Shown piece by piece: positions 24,099 to 36,812 of a stretch of 64,000 bases of DNA. Made by a program: the position numbers and the translations under genes. A model generated the notes under the pieces. It was not told the origin of the DNA. It saw nothing but the letters and a program-made list of their open reading frames with translations, and ran no database searches. Each line of letters opens with the position of its first letter. Within the stretch, counting starts at the first letter, position 1. Source of the stretch: Takakia lepidozioides (taxonomy: Eukaryota; Streptophyta; Takakiopsida; Takakiales; Takakiaceae); the NCBI GenBank assembly GCA_030704615.1, contig CM060731.1, positions 19,656,001 through 19,720,000 on the forward strand, read 5' to 3'.

Positions 24099-25979
24099 TC
24101 ATCCAACCATATGCTGCCACAGCTCAAATGGAAGTTCTTCATCACTGAGAAGGTCGTCCTCCTGAATAAACTTACTGTCCAGGCATGCCCCCATGATGCT
24201 AGATTCTGCATCTCCTGGCATCATTGAAAAACTTGGAATGCCCACCCTTTTCCTTCCGGGACGGATTGAATTCGTGCATACTTCTGCAGTAATATATCCA
24301 TCATAGAAATCGGCTTGACTATAGTCATCCTCCCAGGACTGGAATCTGTGAAGATCCAATGCAGGGTCCTGTGAGCACAGAACCAAGGGATTATGAGTGA
24401 GTGTATGTAACAAAAGTCATTTCATCACCATAACACATGTGATTGATCAACCAAACAAACTCAACTTGTTAAGAGCATGCTGACCTTCATTTCACAGTCG
24501 CTGTTCGCCATTCCTTGCTCATACAGCCATGAATTCCAGAGATCTTCGCTTGAGGCAATCAGCTGTTCAGTCTTAGAAGGTGAAGACCTCTCCAGGAGGT
24601 GGCCTTCATTCCAGTCGACAGGATAATAAGCCTTGCTTGTTTCACTACTGCGGAGGGGGGAGTCGTGCAGAATCGGCTCCAGGTTCATGGATTGTGGCGA
24701 TTTCAGTAAGGAGCTGTAGAGGTCCCAGACTTCGGAGTTTAAATCATGCCCATCATTTGATGAAACAGCGGATTTTCCCTCCATTGTGGAGGCCAACAAG
24801 CTGGGCTGCAACTCCTCAGAGATGCACCCATCAACTTGTACTCCCGCAGCAGGGTATGCAATTTCCTCAGCCTCAATATTGTGCTCCAAAGAGTGCACTA
24901 CATGAGAAGGCGTCACTTTAGCCCTCTTGGCAGCTTCTTGAGCCTGTTCCTGCACGAACACTTTGATCCTCTCCATCATTTCACGAGAGGAGTCCTGGAG
25001 AGACAGGTTGGGAGGAAGGGGAGGAAATGAGCCTTTGGAATCGGGAAAATTGAAAGGTATGCTCTTCCCAGTATAGAAGATTCCAGCGTCGTATGCACGG
25101 GCAGCTTCTAAAAGGGTGGAATAGCTTCCAAGCCAGATGGTCCGCTTCGACTTTCGAGGCCGAATTTCCACCAGAAATCCTTTCACCCCTGGACGTTTGC
25201 GGACTCCTCTGTACAGCCCCCGCTGGAATTCCGTTTCCGCCCCTTTCAAATCAGCCCCCCCAGGCTTCTTACGTCCAGAGCCTCGGGAAGACTTTGGCCC
25301 TGTTACTTGTTGAAGGTCTTGCTCCGTTTTGCATGATGCAGCCAAACTTTGCTTGCTCTCATGACACGGTAATTTAAGATCTCCGACTTCCTCAAGAGAC
25401 TTGACGCCGCGGTTAGTTGCCCTGGGCACCCTGCAAAGTAAAAAACACCAGTGATTTGCTTAGGACAAGCGCAAGGGAAGGAGCCAAGCAAGCAACGAGA
25501 ACAGAAACTGTTGAGGACGGGAAAAGATTTTGGTAATGGTCTTACACCAAATCCAACATTCAACCTACATATACACACCTTCATTCATGGGAAAAGGAAA
25601 AACAACCGATGACCTACGTAGAAGGATCTGGCCTGCTCTTGTTGAGACGACGCCGACGAGGTGTTCTCCTAGAGGCATTGCTGTTGCTCTTGCCCAAGTC
25701 GCTTCCTGCATTCGAGATTTCACAAGGATCACTCCCCAAGCCAGTTGGCAGAGGGACATTAGGACTATCCCCACAAACACCGACGTTGGCTTGCCCTTCG
25801 CTTGGCTTGGACAAATACGACGGCGATCTATCATGTAGGAGACAGCAAACGCGGTTCAGACATTCTTTTCGCAGGCCTGAACAATTGTGACACTTCGCCG
25901 CGGCAGGAAGGTGGTCGAAAATCTGTTGTAGCTCTTCACTTCTGCGACCAGAGGGAGACCGCTCCCTTGGATCCGGCAT
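24099..25979 (-). CDS. AP2/ERF-family transcription factor, 3 exons
   Basis: Predicted nuclear DNA-binding protein of 525 aa. Exons (minus strand): 25979-25618, 25430-24485, 24368-24099; donors are GTAGGT and GTCAGC, acceptors TTTGCAG and GCTCACAG, and the phases agree. The AP2 domain spans about residues 194-251 (YRGVRKRP, VEIRP, IWLGSYST, EAARAYDAGIFY, NFPDS). It is divergent: the Trp that follows RP in most members, and normally contacts DNA, is missing and the first beta-hairpin is one residue longer, while WLG is kept. A basic cluster RRTPRRRRLNK (about 104-114) is a possible nuclear signal. Exon 1 also holds a Cys-rich patch (C30, C33, C40, C45, C46). The acidic C-terminal half contains EDLWNSW and ELPFELW, resembling short activation motifs of ERFs. 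The ATG at 25979-25977 is the first in frame. The target and stimulus cannot be inferred. Confidence 0.85.
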
Positions 25980-28420
25980 CTTGAAAGGTTGAATCTACAG
26001 TTATTTCTCTCGTGTCCTAAAGCCACTCGAGCTTTCAGCGAGGATAAGGTGGCTCTTCGGAAAATCCGACAATCAAATCTTAGGTCCGTGGCAAAGGGTA
26101 CATGTCACCAGAGATTGCCATCGTCATACTCTGTGGAAGGCGGCCACCAATGCTAGCAGGGTAGCTGGATGCGCCATTTTGCCCAACACACCAAAACGTC
26201 TCACATTGTCACATCCAGGTGCTGCCTGTCTGCAGATGAGCATGCTTGTAGAGAGCGTGACTACTTATGGTCGCATATCCTTCCATATCTCCTTCACCAA
26301 CAACATACCATCCCCCAGCTTTTCCCGTGCCTATTCCCTCCATGTCCACCTTGTCTCTGGCCCCATCGCCGTCTCCAGAACTTGTATGTGACTACGTAGC
26401 CTACCGCTTTCAGCTATCCGCAGATTCGTTGGAGGCTGGCAAGTGCTTGGAAGAAGCGTGCGATCAGCGAGAGAGAAGCTGGCCCACCACCTGCGGCAAC
26501 GCGGGGGAGAGGAGCCACACAGACTACCGTATTCTCTCTCTATACACTCAACACTTTGGGTATTTACTACCTACCTAGGAGCTGGCCGACTATATATTTT
26601 TTTGTTTTTGTGTTGGGAAACGGAGGACCCTTGCTAAATTTGCATTGAAGTTGTCTCCTTTCCTTTATTTATTTTGTCTTCCTTTGCTGGATGGATGATC
26701 CATACAATCGACGGCCTGGTTATGTCGAGCCTGCAAATCCCAACTCGGAGTGTAATCCAGGATTTGGTGTTCTTTGTTACGCTTTTCCCCTCAAGCTGCC
26801 CCAAAATTACGACCCATCGCATTGTTGTGGAGAAAGTAACTGATTCTGGAATTTGGTGGAAGAGACAATCAATTCTTTTGATGCCAAGTCTTTCCACTCC
26901 CACTTTGGCAATTCTTCATCATCCAAGTGGCTAAGGATGCTTGGTTTTGTGTAAATTAAGCCGTGAGTACAACCAAGTTGCATGACTTTCTTTCCCTAGT
27001 ACATCTCCATTTAGGACTTCATATAAACATGTGGATGGATGTCAAGGAGAGCCCACACATAACAATAAGCTGGGTATCGAGTATGAAGGAGGGATCCCGT
27101 TTCCTTTAGAAGCAAGGGAGACTGAGTGCTTACTGTAGAATATAATGCCGGAAGGTTCTGCGGGCAAAGCTCGGTTCCGCTTCTTACAACAATTTCCATG
27201 TATATTTTAGCTAGAAAACATAAGAAGTTTTGAATAGCCTAGTACCTACCAACCGTATCCAAAACATCATACGGTGCCTCCCAAAGGCAGTCGCCGGCGG
27301 CCGTATTTGCATGATATGTATACAGTTTGACCCGTGCCACCCGGAGTTTCAACAGTGGCCCGGCACGGTGGCAGCTGCAGTCAACGTCCACGTTTGGTCA
27401 AAACTGTGGAGGGCTCTTTTAGGGCTTCTTTGCTGTGTAGCTTTTTCATCCGTCTCTGGGTCGGCAAAGTTTTGGCTTAGTCACGGAAAGGTGTGAAACC
27501 TCAAAGCTCCGTTAATTATTATTACTTTCATTTGCGCTCATAAGTGTATAACAACCCGAGTCCTTGTAAGTCCATTGCAGCCATCAAAGTCCCTTGGTTC
27601 TGTGAACGACATCCATTTGGTATTTCTCATTCGTTACCCCGCAGGGCAACAAGTTTGCCATAAGGTATGGATGATCGAAATAATCTACCGGAAGGGAGGG
27701 ACTTTCCCCTAAACTTTCTTGCAATTTCAGCCTTCATCATCCGCCCTTCAAAGCGACAACTCAAGACATCACTCTTCACTGTACCCCCTGCATTATGAGC
27801 CATCGGATCTGGTAGGCCCTCACTTCAGAGCCGTCCAAATTGTGGGTTGCTATATCTGAAAATGCGCTGGAAAATATTATTCTATTTTCAATAACATGAC
27901 AACATCCTCACCATTCACCTAAGAAATCCAACGGCTGGATTTCACTTGGTTACCTGAAGGTTTCCTGGTAGTAATTTGGACCGCTCTTATTAGTTAGAGC
28001 CCCATGAACGTAGTCAGGCTTTAAATAGGGCTCTCTGGCTGGCTCCCTCCATAGTTTAATGTATTATATGGTTGCCTAGAGGTTGCAAGCATGATTGCTC
28101 CGAGCCACTTGGGTGCAGTACATTGTACATACCCTATTTCTGACGGGCTTGGCCCCGACCCAAATTGCCTGTTTCACACAGCCATAACTTTGTTGAGCCA
28201 GGTCTGATTGATGAGCTGCAAATGGGAAAATTGGAGCCCAGACTGAGTACTTTCCAACGGCACCTGCCCGAGATTCCTTGGCCAATTTGGCAGAAAACTA
28301 TGGGTGCTCCAAGGCCCAAAACCACGAAATGGCATCACCAAAGATCCTCTGCCCGCTGCCCGAACGTGGGCACTTGGGGCCTGGCTGGCAGCCCCACCCC
28401 AGGTGGCAGTCGGCCCCGTC
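25980..28420. other. Divergent intergenic region between the AP2/ERF gene and PGK
   Basis: The two genes point away from each other, so this 2.4-kb stretch should hold both promoters. I found no supported coding region and no repeat with clear boundaries. Short frames in 26169-26640 and 27230-27496 look like chance. Confidence 0.5.
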
Positions 28421-28423
28421 CCC

Positions 28424-28430
28424 TATAAAT
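28424..28430 (+). promoter_or_regulatory. Possible TATA box of PGK (TATAAAT)
   Basis: TATAAAT sits in a GC-rich context about 450 bp upstream of the PGK start codon. If it is used, the 5' UTR would include the 40-bp tandem repeat that follows. Another start site nearer the ATG is equally possible. Confidence 0.35.
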
Positions 28431-28458
28431 CTTGGCCGTACGGGAATCCCTCACGAGG

Positions 28459-28675
28459 CATCGTGGTCTGGATGAGAACGGGAATGGATGGATAAAGTGC
28501 AATGGCGGTAGATGAGAAGGGGTACGGATGAATGAAGAACAGTGGCACTGGATGAGAAGGGGAACGGATGAATGAAGTGCGGTGGCACTAGATGAGAAGG
28601 GGAAACGGATGAATGAAGTGCAGCGGCACAAGATGATAAGGGATTGGATGAATCAAGCGCAGTGGCACGCGGCAG
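28459..28675. repeat. 40-41-bp tandem repeat upstream of the PGK start
   Basis: GATGAGA (GATGATA in the last unit) recurs at 28470, 28511, 28551, 28591 and 28632, giving periods of 41, 40, 40 and 41. The unit resembles GGCACTAGATGAGAAGGGGA followed by ACGGATGAATGAAGTGCGGT. It lies about 200-420 bp before the PGK ATG, in the promoter or 5' UTR. Confidence 0.88.
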
Positions 28676-28877
28676 ACAGTGGGTCAAAGCATTATCGACC
28701 ATCCGCAAGGCTCCGCGTGTCAGCAGCAGAGCAGCCCTCGCACGGGGAGGGTGCAGGTGGCAGGAGGTGAGGGATGATGGGGCGATCGCGAGTACGTGAT
28801 CAGCAATTCCCGTCTTCGGAGTTCGGAATTGGATTGGAGGGTTTTGTGAGAGAGGAAGGGAATTGCAGTGTGGAGAG

Positions 28878-31399
28878 ATGGAAGCACAGGTGATGGCAGT
28901 GGTGGGGAGTGCAGCGTGTATCCGAGTCGCACGTAATGTCCAGCAGGCATCTGTGTCGACGCCATTTTGGGGAAGAGCGCAGAGAATCCCCATGCTTGCC
29001 TGTAATGTGGGGAAATTATCGGGAAGGAGGAGCTCTTCTGGTGCATTGAGGCCTGGGAGATATGTAGCAGAGTTGCCAGCTGCAGGGAAGGTGGAGCAGC
29101 TGAGCCCTACGCAGCTCCTGCCCGGGGAAGAGGATGGAGTTAGTGACATTCAAAGGCCTGCTTCAAAAGCAGCGGATGGAAAGAAATCGCTGCGAGATGT
29201 GGATAAATCAGATTTCAAGGATAGGACTGTGTTTGTGCGGTGCGATCTGAATGTGCCTCTTGATGATAAACTGAATATCACGGATGACACGCGCATTCGG
29301 GCATCTGTGCCTACCATTAAGTACCTTGTGGAAGCTGGGGCGCGTGTGGTGCTGGCGAGCCACCTTGGCCGCCCCAAGAAGGGTCCTGAAGCCAAGTTCA
29401 GCCTCAAACCTGTCGCAGGTATACGTCTCACTTGGACGGCGATCCTCTAGTTGATTTACACTGGGGAACTAATTGAGATGCCTAATAGCGCACAGTGATG
29501 GATTCTAGTATCGTAGGCTATTCGATCCTTAGGAGGGGAAGGGAAGTTCGAATAAGGTGCATGTTGTTTAAGGCTGTCTGACACGGGAACCATGGAACAG
29601 AGAGATTGTCAAAGCTCCTCGAGCAGCCTGTGGATTTGGCCCCGGATTGCGTGGGCCCCGAGGTCGAGGCAAAAGTTGCATCATTGAAGGTACACATTCT
29701 TTCTTAACTCGGTGTTGGGTCTATTTGTTACTTTTTGCTAATTCTTGAAACCGGTATGTGACAGTGTTGGAATATCCGTAGGTAACCAGAAGTTAGTCAA
29801 TCCAAACTCTGCCCCGTAGTGAATGGGCCTCGAATAAATCAGATTTGCTCTATCAATGAGGTCGCGGGTTGCAGATCCCACGAATGCAACAGGTGGGAGA
29901 TAGTCCATGATGTTAATTTTGTTCGGTACAGCATGAGAATAATTATGTCTCTTTTTAAGTGTTTTACAAGATAGATAAGGCATGCGGTTGCATGTGGCAG
30001 GGTGGGGAGGTGTTGTTGCTGGAGAATGTCCGCTTCCACAAGGAAGAGGAAGCAAATGACGTAGAGTTCTCCAAGCAGTTGGGGAAGAACATTGACTACT
30101 TCGTGAATGATGCGTTCGGCACAGCCCACCGAGCACATGCATCCACTGCTGGCATTGCTAGCTACACATCGGCAAGATTGGCAGGCTTTTTAATGGAGAA
30201 AGAGTTAGCCTACCTTTCAAGTGTTATACAGAGGCCCAAAACTCCCTTTGTTGCTATTGTGAGCATCACCACACCATTCTGCCTGTTCCCGATTAAGTTA
30301 GCTAAATCTGCAGTTTGTCAATGCCAGATTTCTTGCATCCATAACTTGCTCATTCCGCATGAATTGACTTGCGATGTTGTCGAGCTGAAATTACTAGTGC
30401 TGATAAGCAACTGCATGAACTGTCTGCAGGTTGGTGGAAGCAAGATTTCGTCAAAAATAACTGTTATTGAATCATTGATGGGGGTATGTGACAAAGTGAT
30501 TTTGGGAGGGGGTATGGTGTTCACCTTCTTCAAGGCAGAGGGTTTCAACGTTGGATCATCCTTAGTGGAGGATGACAAACTGGATCTAGCAGTGCACTTG
30601 ACCAAAGTAGCCAAGGAGAAGGGTGTAGACCTAATCCTTCCGATCGATGTCGTGTGTGCTGATAAGTTCGCTCCTGATGCCAATACACAGACTTGCAAAT
30701 CTTCTGAAATTCCAGAGGGTACGAACTTCTTCTTTGTATCTCTTGAGTTTATGTGAACAAAATGCTTTGTCACTGCTACATCACCTGTGGAACTTCCAAC
30801 AAGAGAAACTAACTACAATTAATAAGAAAAGACTGTGCCTGGTACTTACTGTTTACCAGTAGAGATTGCATTTTCTGACTTATTCAAAGTTTCGGTGATT
30901 GGATGCAGGGTGGATGGGATTGGATATAGGCCCTGAAGCTATCAAACAGTTTGAGGATGCTCTCAAGGGTGCTAAGGTAATCTGCGGGAAGATCTTTTGA
31001 GTTCCTGTTGCCAAAATGTTCACCCTCGCATGATTGACATGCAAATCGAGCAAGTAGACTCGGCACGTACCAGAAATACCCGATGAGTTAGCTGGCTTCT
31101 CATGTCTGCTGACTGTTGTTGATGTGCAGACGGTGCTGTGGAATGGACCGATGGGAGTCTTTGAATTTGAGAAGTTTTCTGCAGGCACTTATGCTATTGC
31201 CCATGCTATGGCTAATTTGACCAAGGAAGGGAGTGTGACAATCATTGGAGGCGGTGATTCGGTAGCAGCAGTTGAAAAGGCAGGATTGGCAGAAGCCATG
31301 AGCCATGTCTCTACGGGAGGAGGAGCCAGTCTCGAGTTGTTAGAGGGAAAAGTACTTCCTGGAGTTGCATGTTTGGACGATGTACGTATTCATGCCTAA
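28878..31399 (+). CDS. PGK: Phosphoglycerate kinase, probably plastid-targeted, 6 exons
   Basis: Catalyses the reversible phosphoryl transfer between ATP and 3-phosphoglycerate in the Calvin cycle and glycolysis. Exons: 28878-29418, 29601-29689, 30001-30258, 30430-30718, 30909-30976, 31130-31399; all introns GT-AG, total 504 aa. The PGK signature [11 protein letters not shown] is at about residues 118-128, SHLGRPKKG at 161-169, [15 protein letters not shown] and VGGSKISSK follow, and the C-terminal lobe has [11 protein letters not shown] and the nucleotide loop GGGDSVAAV. The ~100 residues before the first core helix are rich in Ala, Ser and Arg and poor in acidic residues at the start, as in a chloroplast transit peptide; it is longer than usual. 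A second ATG at 28893 is an alternative start. The last codons (after LDD) read through a GTACGT donor-like sequence to a TAA at 31397-31399, so a further small exon cannot be excluded. Confidence 0.93.
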
Positions 31400-34300
31400 G
31401 CCAGCAAAAACATGCTTGGTTAAGGTCTTGCCTGCTCAACTAGAGCAGTTTTTTGCATTTCATATGTCATAGTGGGGTAGCATTTTATTTGCTGAAACAC
31501 TCCAATTGCTGTACAATTTCGGTGCAGCTGGTGTCAAATCTGTGGCACATGTAGCAGGTTATGTCTATAGAATCGCAGAAGAAGTGGTCCATTCTTTAGA
31601 AACTGAGTTGTCTATCTAAGGAGAGAAGAACAGAGGAAGAAAACGATGTGGAAGTATTCCCTGAGAACTGTGGAAGGCAGATGGGGCAAAAGCGATATTG
31701 TCATTTCACTGGCAGTGTCTGCACCCTTGGGAGCTGTAGATTTGCCACTCTGGTTGTACTGAAGCTTCACTTTTGCAATCTTGTAACATAAAAATGTGGC
31801 CACGTTTTGCTGGGATTTTTGAAGGTGTAGGTCTATGAGATATTTCCATCTTAGTGTTGTGAGACAGGTGTATCCAGGTTTAACTGTAGAGGGGTGATAT
31901 AAGAGGCTGAACTTATTGACAGGGAAATGGGTGACCTTTGAACAAAATCATTAGGAAGTGTCTTATAGTCAAGTGTCCCACCCCATTGCTAGCCCGCCAT
32001 TGCCTCTGCCACACTCCCTCTGTTTTGGACCTTCACAAATAACGCTTGCCAGAATTTGGGGCGTATATTTTTTGTTTTACATCCCTACTCTCCTTTCTCT
32101 TTTTGCCCATGTGCAAAGCCTCCTTGTGGTTTGTGCCTGAACTGTTGTTCGATTCAAGTACCCAACTGAAACCCTGATTAGCTTTTTCAAATTGTTTGAG
32201 ATAACAGAGCAATCAGTGTTAGCTTTCTGCATTTAGGTACCCACCAAATGGTTAACTCCTTCCATCAGAGATTCAGGGTCCTACACAGGAAATACCCTCT
32301 CACCATGGTTTCAGACCATGGATAGTTTGACAGATTCTACTTACCTGTAACGGCTGCAAAGGCAGATTTTTTTCCTCATGTTTTCTGTAGCAAGTCCTCC
32401 ACTTAACCTGAGTGCAGTTTGCTGTCCCACTTGCTTATGTGTACCTAATCTTCTGTATCTTCTTACCAAAAACTTTTAACTCATGATAATCACTAAATCT
32501 ACATCCTTCTGAGTCTGAGGTTCACATCACCAACTACTCCTGAAAACAGGCTTAAGCTTCGATACCATCATACATTTGAATTCACAATAGGATGCTACAC
32601 CATGAGCCTAGGCAGTGAGCCGAGGCTCACGATTTGATGTTGTGGCATGAGCCTAGGCTCTCGCTTGCCACATGGTCCAATACTGTGAAGAAGCCCCCCA
32701 GAAATGAGCAAACTTGAAACTCACGATATTCCCTAACCTACATCCCTGTGATGTTCAGATCACCAACTAATCTTGAAAACAGCAAAAGCTTCATTACCAT
32801 CATACATTTGAATTCACAGTATTCACAGTATTAGCAAAACTTGAAACTCACAATATTCCCATCCTTGTGATGTTCACATCACCAACACATTCTCCAATAT
32901 AATGGATGCAACAAAAATTGGCACCGCCACCATAGCTCAGAAAGTTGTCTACAAAATCCAAAACTATTCCTTTTTACTCTGCTATCTTCATACATTTGAA
33001 CTGACAGTTTTCCAATACAATGAAATCAACAATAATTGGCTGCCACCACCATGACTGAGAGAGAGTGGTCCACAAAATCCAACACTACATGCTCTCCAAG
33101 TTGCTAGAGTTACTGTGAGGACTCTGATGTCCTTGCAAAAGCTCTCATAAGATGTCCTTTGATCCCTTGAAAATTGGTTGGTTCAATCTCAATGAGCGGG
33201 GAGCATTCTTTATGATCCCTTTTCTCACTCACCAGGGTTAGACTGTAAATAATCATCAAACTGATCTTCAAATGCACACTCACTACCCAATGAACATTCC
33301 ATTCTGCGGCTGCAACTAGATAGCTGCCTCTACTTAATTAAGTTGCCTTTCTGAGTTCCAACGAAACATGGTGTATGGGGACCTATGCGTGCATAGTTGA
33401 GTGCTTTTAAAGGTCCCCATAATAAAAATATGAACCTTCCGACTTGATGCTGGATCCCAGAACATTAAAGCCACTAGCTTTTACCTCAAGGAAGATGGCA
33501 AAAATTTCGTCACGGTCAGCAGCTGACCAACCAGGGGAGCCATCAGACCAGTGGCTTGTGCGCTGTTGCGCTGCACTCAGTTCTCTCCAGGTGTGTGCAG
33601 TGCTTCAAAAATTTGTTACACCAGGATTGTGGGACAATCCTGTACTATCCACTCCTCCACTTTATGATAACATACCTGAGAAACAGGACCTTGCAAAATA
33701 GTGGACGCGAGCTTGCAAGACCAATATGTGATCAACAAGAACCAGGAGACAGAGCCGTGTTCCCATTACCAACCAGGACGCCAGAGAGACAGGCAATTTC
33801 CAGAAACCAGAGAAATCAGAAAAAGTGGGAGGGGCCCTGGCCCCAAAACCACTGGAGATCAAATGACACAGGAGTTAGTTGCCAGAAAAGCTGTGGTCTG
33901 CTTCACCCTTCATGAAGCAAGAACCCTCACAAGTCTACACCTTGTGGAAGTCATCCGCCAAGACAGCCTGTGCATCAAAACTGTACTTCTCACGACCAAC
34001 CACACCGTCAAACTGAAGGTGTACAGACCTGGTCACGTGAGCGGGCATACTCTGATGAAAAATAGTGCTCCCACTCCTTTCCCTGCTCTAATTGCAGTGC
34101 TGCCTCATACAGAGCAGGCAGCTTCCACATTACCTTGCAGAGAATGAGTCCGGCTATCATCTTTTGCAACCTCCGAAAACTTCACTTTGGGCCCTCATGA
34201 TGTGAAACATTCAGTCAGCAGACAACCATTTCCATCATGTGTATCCTCCAATCCTCAGTCAATCTCGTGCACTGCATTTAATTATATCAGGTATAACAAA

Positions 34301-36090
34301 GAGTCGGCATGGGAAGTGACATAAAGGGTCTTCGGTGTACCAAGTGTTTTGAGGACCAGAAATAACAGGAGCACGGGTGGAATACCTGACGTTGCTCGAA
34401 ATTGGCAAATTTCACCATGGCCTCAACAACCCTGGAGGCACCTCTGAGCTCAAAAGCTCATACTTAGACCATGCACCTTTTATGTGCTGCTCTTCGGACC
34501 TAGCTCCAAACAAGATACAAAAACCTGTTCTTGGAATATGCAAAACTGCAGGAAGAATCTACTTTGCTTGTAATTTAGAGGGCATCCTTCCACATGTGAA
34601 CAATCACGGGCGCCTATTGCTGCTTGGGGGTGTACCTATGTCTCATTTACCTGCGAGAAGGAGCTTTGAAGAGCTCCCGACCAATCTATGCTTGATGTAT
34701 TTTTTATCACAAAATTGTAATGGGTGACGTGTTCAGCGCTGTTATATTGCAGGGTTTGATGATGTAATAGTGAAACGCATCTTGCAAGCCTTTATTCTGT
34801 TGGCTCCTCCCAACATTCTGCTACACGTGAAATGAATGTCTAAGGTGAGTCTCAAGTCTCACCTGATTTTGTGCCGTGTCCAATGATCGTGTACCATGCT
34901 CATCGTCCTCAACACCGGTGGGTGCTAGTCGTGGTGGCACGGGAATATCTGTTGTAGTGGGTGAGCTAGAGATGGACAACACCGGTGGGACGGTTCAAAG
35001 ACGCCCCCAAAAATATGACTTTTACATATGAATTTTTGCCAGAGCTGCAAGGAACATAATTTAGGCTTTTTGTCTTTCTGATCTTGTATGCTTCTTTCGG
35101 TCCTTACTTACTAGTCCATATTAGACAAAAGCCCCATAATAGCAGTGACAAAACTCGGAATGGTGGCCAGGTGTTGCGCATAGGCCTATGGACAAGAGAG
35201 CGTTTAATTTGTGAACCCTTCAAGGAGGAGGTCGGAAGTTGAGAAGAGCGAAGACCTTACTGAGTTGCACTTAAACATTTCAAGCATCATGCAACCAAAT
35301 ATCTAGTTGAGAGTATATATATATCCTTGGGATACAAGCGGCAGCGAAGGCAGGCCCTTCAGAAGCTAGCTACTTAGTTTCTCATCGACAACTACAAAAC
35401 AGCATTATAGATCCATCCGTTCTCCCAATTCATGATAAAGTTGTGATAAATTGTGATAAATCCGAATTTAGATATAGGATGGATCTGTAATTGCCCATAT
35501 CCCACTGTTTTCTGGTTGTCGAAGCCTGTTGATGATGTGGTCGAACCAACACGTTAAAAGCCGGAGCCCTGCCGCCTATCCCCTCCTAGATACTCAGGAG
35601 GAAGCTGAATGGAACATCAGAGGCAGCGGTGGTGGAGGCAAGTTGGCCACTTTCAATCCCACATTTGTTAGAGGATTAGGGATGTGAGTGGTGTGATGGC
35701 TCTTAATTGAGGTATGGTGTTTCCACCGGCCACACCGGGGGAGCCTCTGGCATTGTTTGTATGCCGTACTTGGGCTTTCCATAGAAGGGTGAGGTGTGGG
35801 GAGTTTGAGGTTTTTCTTTTAGGATGTTGATATTATGACATATCCCTTAATAGGGAGGGGCTGTGTTCGATGCCCGTTGTCTTAGGGCGATTATGAGAGG
35901 TTCTTATTTGTTATGTGTATTTGTATATATATATATTTTTTATATGTTATATAATAAATTAGTTAAGGTATTTGTCATGGTAGAATTTGAATCCAATAAT
36001 ATGGATTGTGAGAGAGAGTTATTTCCTTCTTTTTGGTCTGGCATATCCATAAACTCTTTCTGAGCTGCGCTGAAATCAGATGGTTCTCAC
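31400..36090. other. Intergenic, repeat-bearing, no supported gene
   Basis: No coding region with recognisable motifs was found. The 3' flank of PGK occupies the first few hundred bases. Degenerate dispersed copies of a short unit lie at 32470-33020 (listed separately). The frames at 33444-34147 overlap each other in different phases and lack domain features. The 35636-35840 stretch is weakly similar to the sequence flanking the Mutator-like element at 14 kb. Confidence 0.5.
32470..33020. repeat. Degenerate tandem-like repeats sharing CATACATTTGAATTCACA
   Basis: CATCATACATTTGAATTCACA occurs near 32567 and 32800, with a variant near 32990. It is preceded by shared stretches such as CTTGAAACTCACRATATTCC and GTGATGTTCACATCACCAAC. 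Spacing is irregular (about 190-235 bp) and divergence considerable, so this is an old, decayed array. Confidence 0.65.
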
Positions 36091-36093
36091 TCA

Positions 36094-36633
36094 TTGACAC
36101 TGGCACCTACCAAGGCCGACCACCAGCCCCTCTACCACCATGGTTGCTCCCATGTATATGTACCCCCTCACCATGCATCTGCCCCGCCAGACTTTGCCTT
36201 GATATTCTACTTGTTCAAGGACTGCCCATCAACACCCACCACCCACTTAGAAAAACGACAAAAATATGCTCCGCTCATCCTTGCAATTCGATGTAGGGGC
36301 TGGCTCACCGGCCCACTATCTGTCATCCCTGTTGGAACTAGAGGCGTCATACATAATGCCAGTATCAATGCTATACATGACAACTTCAAAATCCCCATCC
36401 CCCCATTCATAAATGTTTCAAAGCAATCCACCTCACGACACTTCGATCCCTCACAACTATTATTACCAACAAATGGCAACTGGAATCCAACTCTACGACG
36501 GTACCCTAGCTACCCAGGGTACCCCTGGGTGCCCTTTGATACCACAAATACCTCTATACCCAGGTTACTTGGTGTCCTACAGGACACCCTTTCTCTTATA
36601 GGGCCCACCCCCGAAATGGGGCAGTGGCCGTAA
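36094..36633 (+). pseudogene. Retroelement-like reading frame fragment (tentative)
   Basis: An open frame of about 180 codons contains HLEKRQKYAPLILAIRCRGW, followed by TGPLSVIPVGTRGVIHNASI. From memory this resembles a segment that follows the reverse transcriptase in some non-LTR elements of green plants and algae, where a KRQKY..L...L...GW block precedes an RG..H..SI block. No reverse transcriptase is adjacent, so it would be an isolated fragment. Confidence is low without a search. Confidence 0.35.
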
Positions 36634-36812
36634 GGTGAAGTGGCTCTTAGTTACCCCGGCTTCGGCCGGAGTCTTCTCTCTCTTCCTTCTTTTCTTGCTC
36701 TCGTGGCGCCCTAGGTACAAACTGCAATATTCAATGCACTTCCATTCTCATATCGTAGTTTTCATTGCAGTAGAAAATTACGTCAAGCGGGCCCCTACGA
36801 CATGATACTGCT

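Noticed and set aside
29810-29890. Possible second tRNA-like sequence in PGK intron 2 (GGGTTGCAGATCCCA)
   Set aside because: B-box match is poor and no convincing A box lies at the right distance.
32601-32665. Palindrome-like GAGCCTAGGC / GCCGAGGCTC cluster
   Set aside because: Short and imperfect; no element boundaries or spacing pattern.
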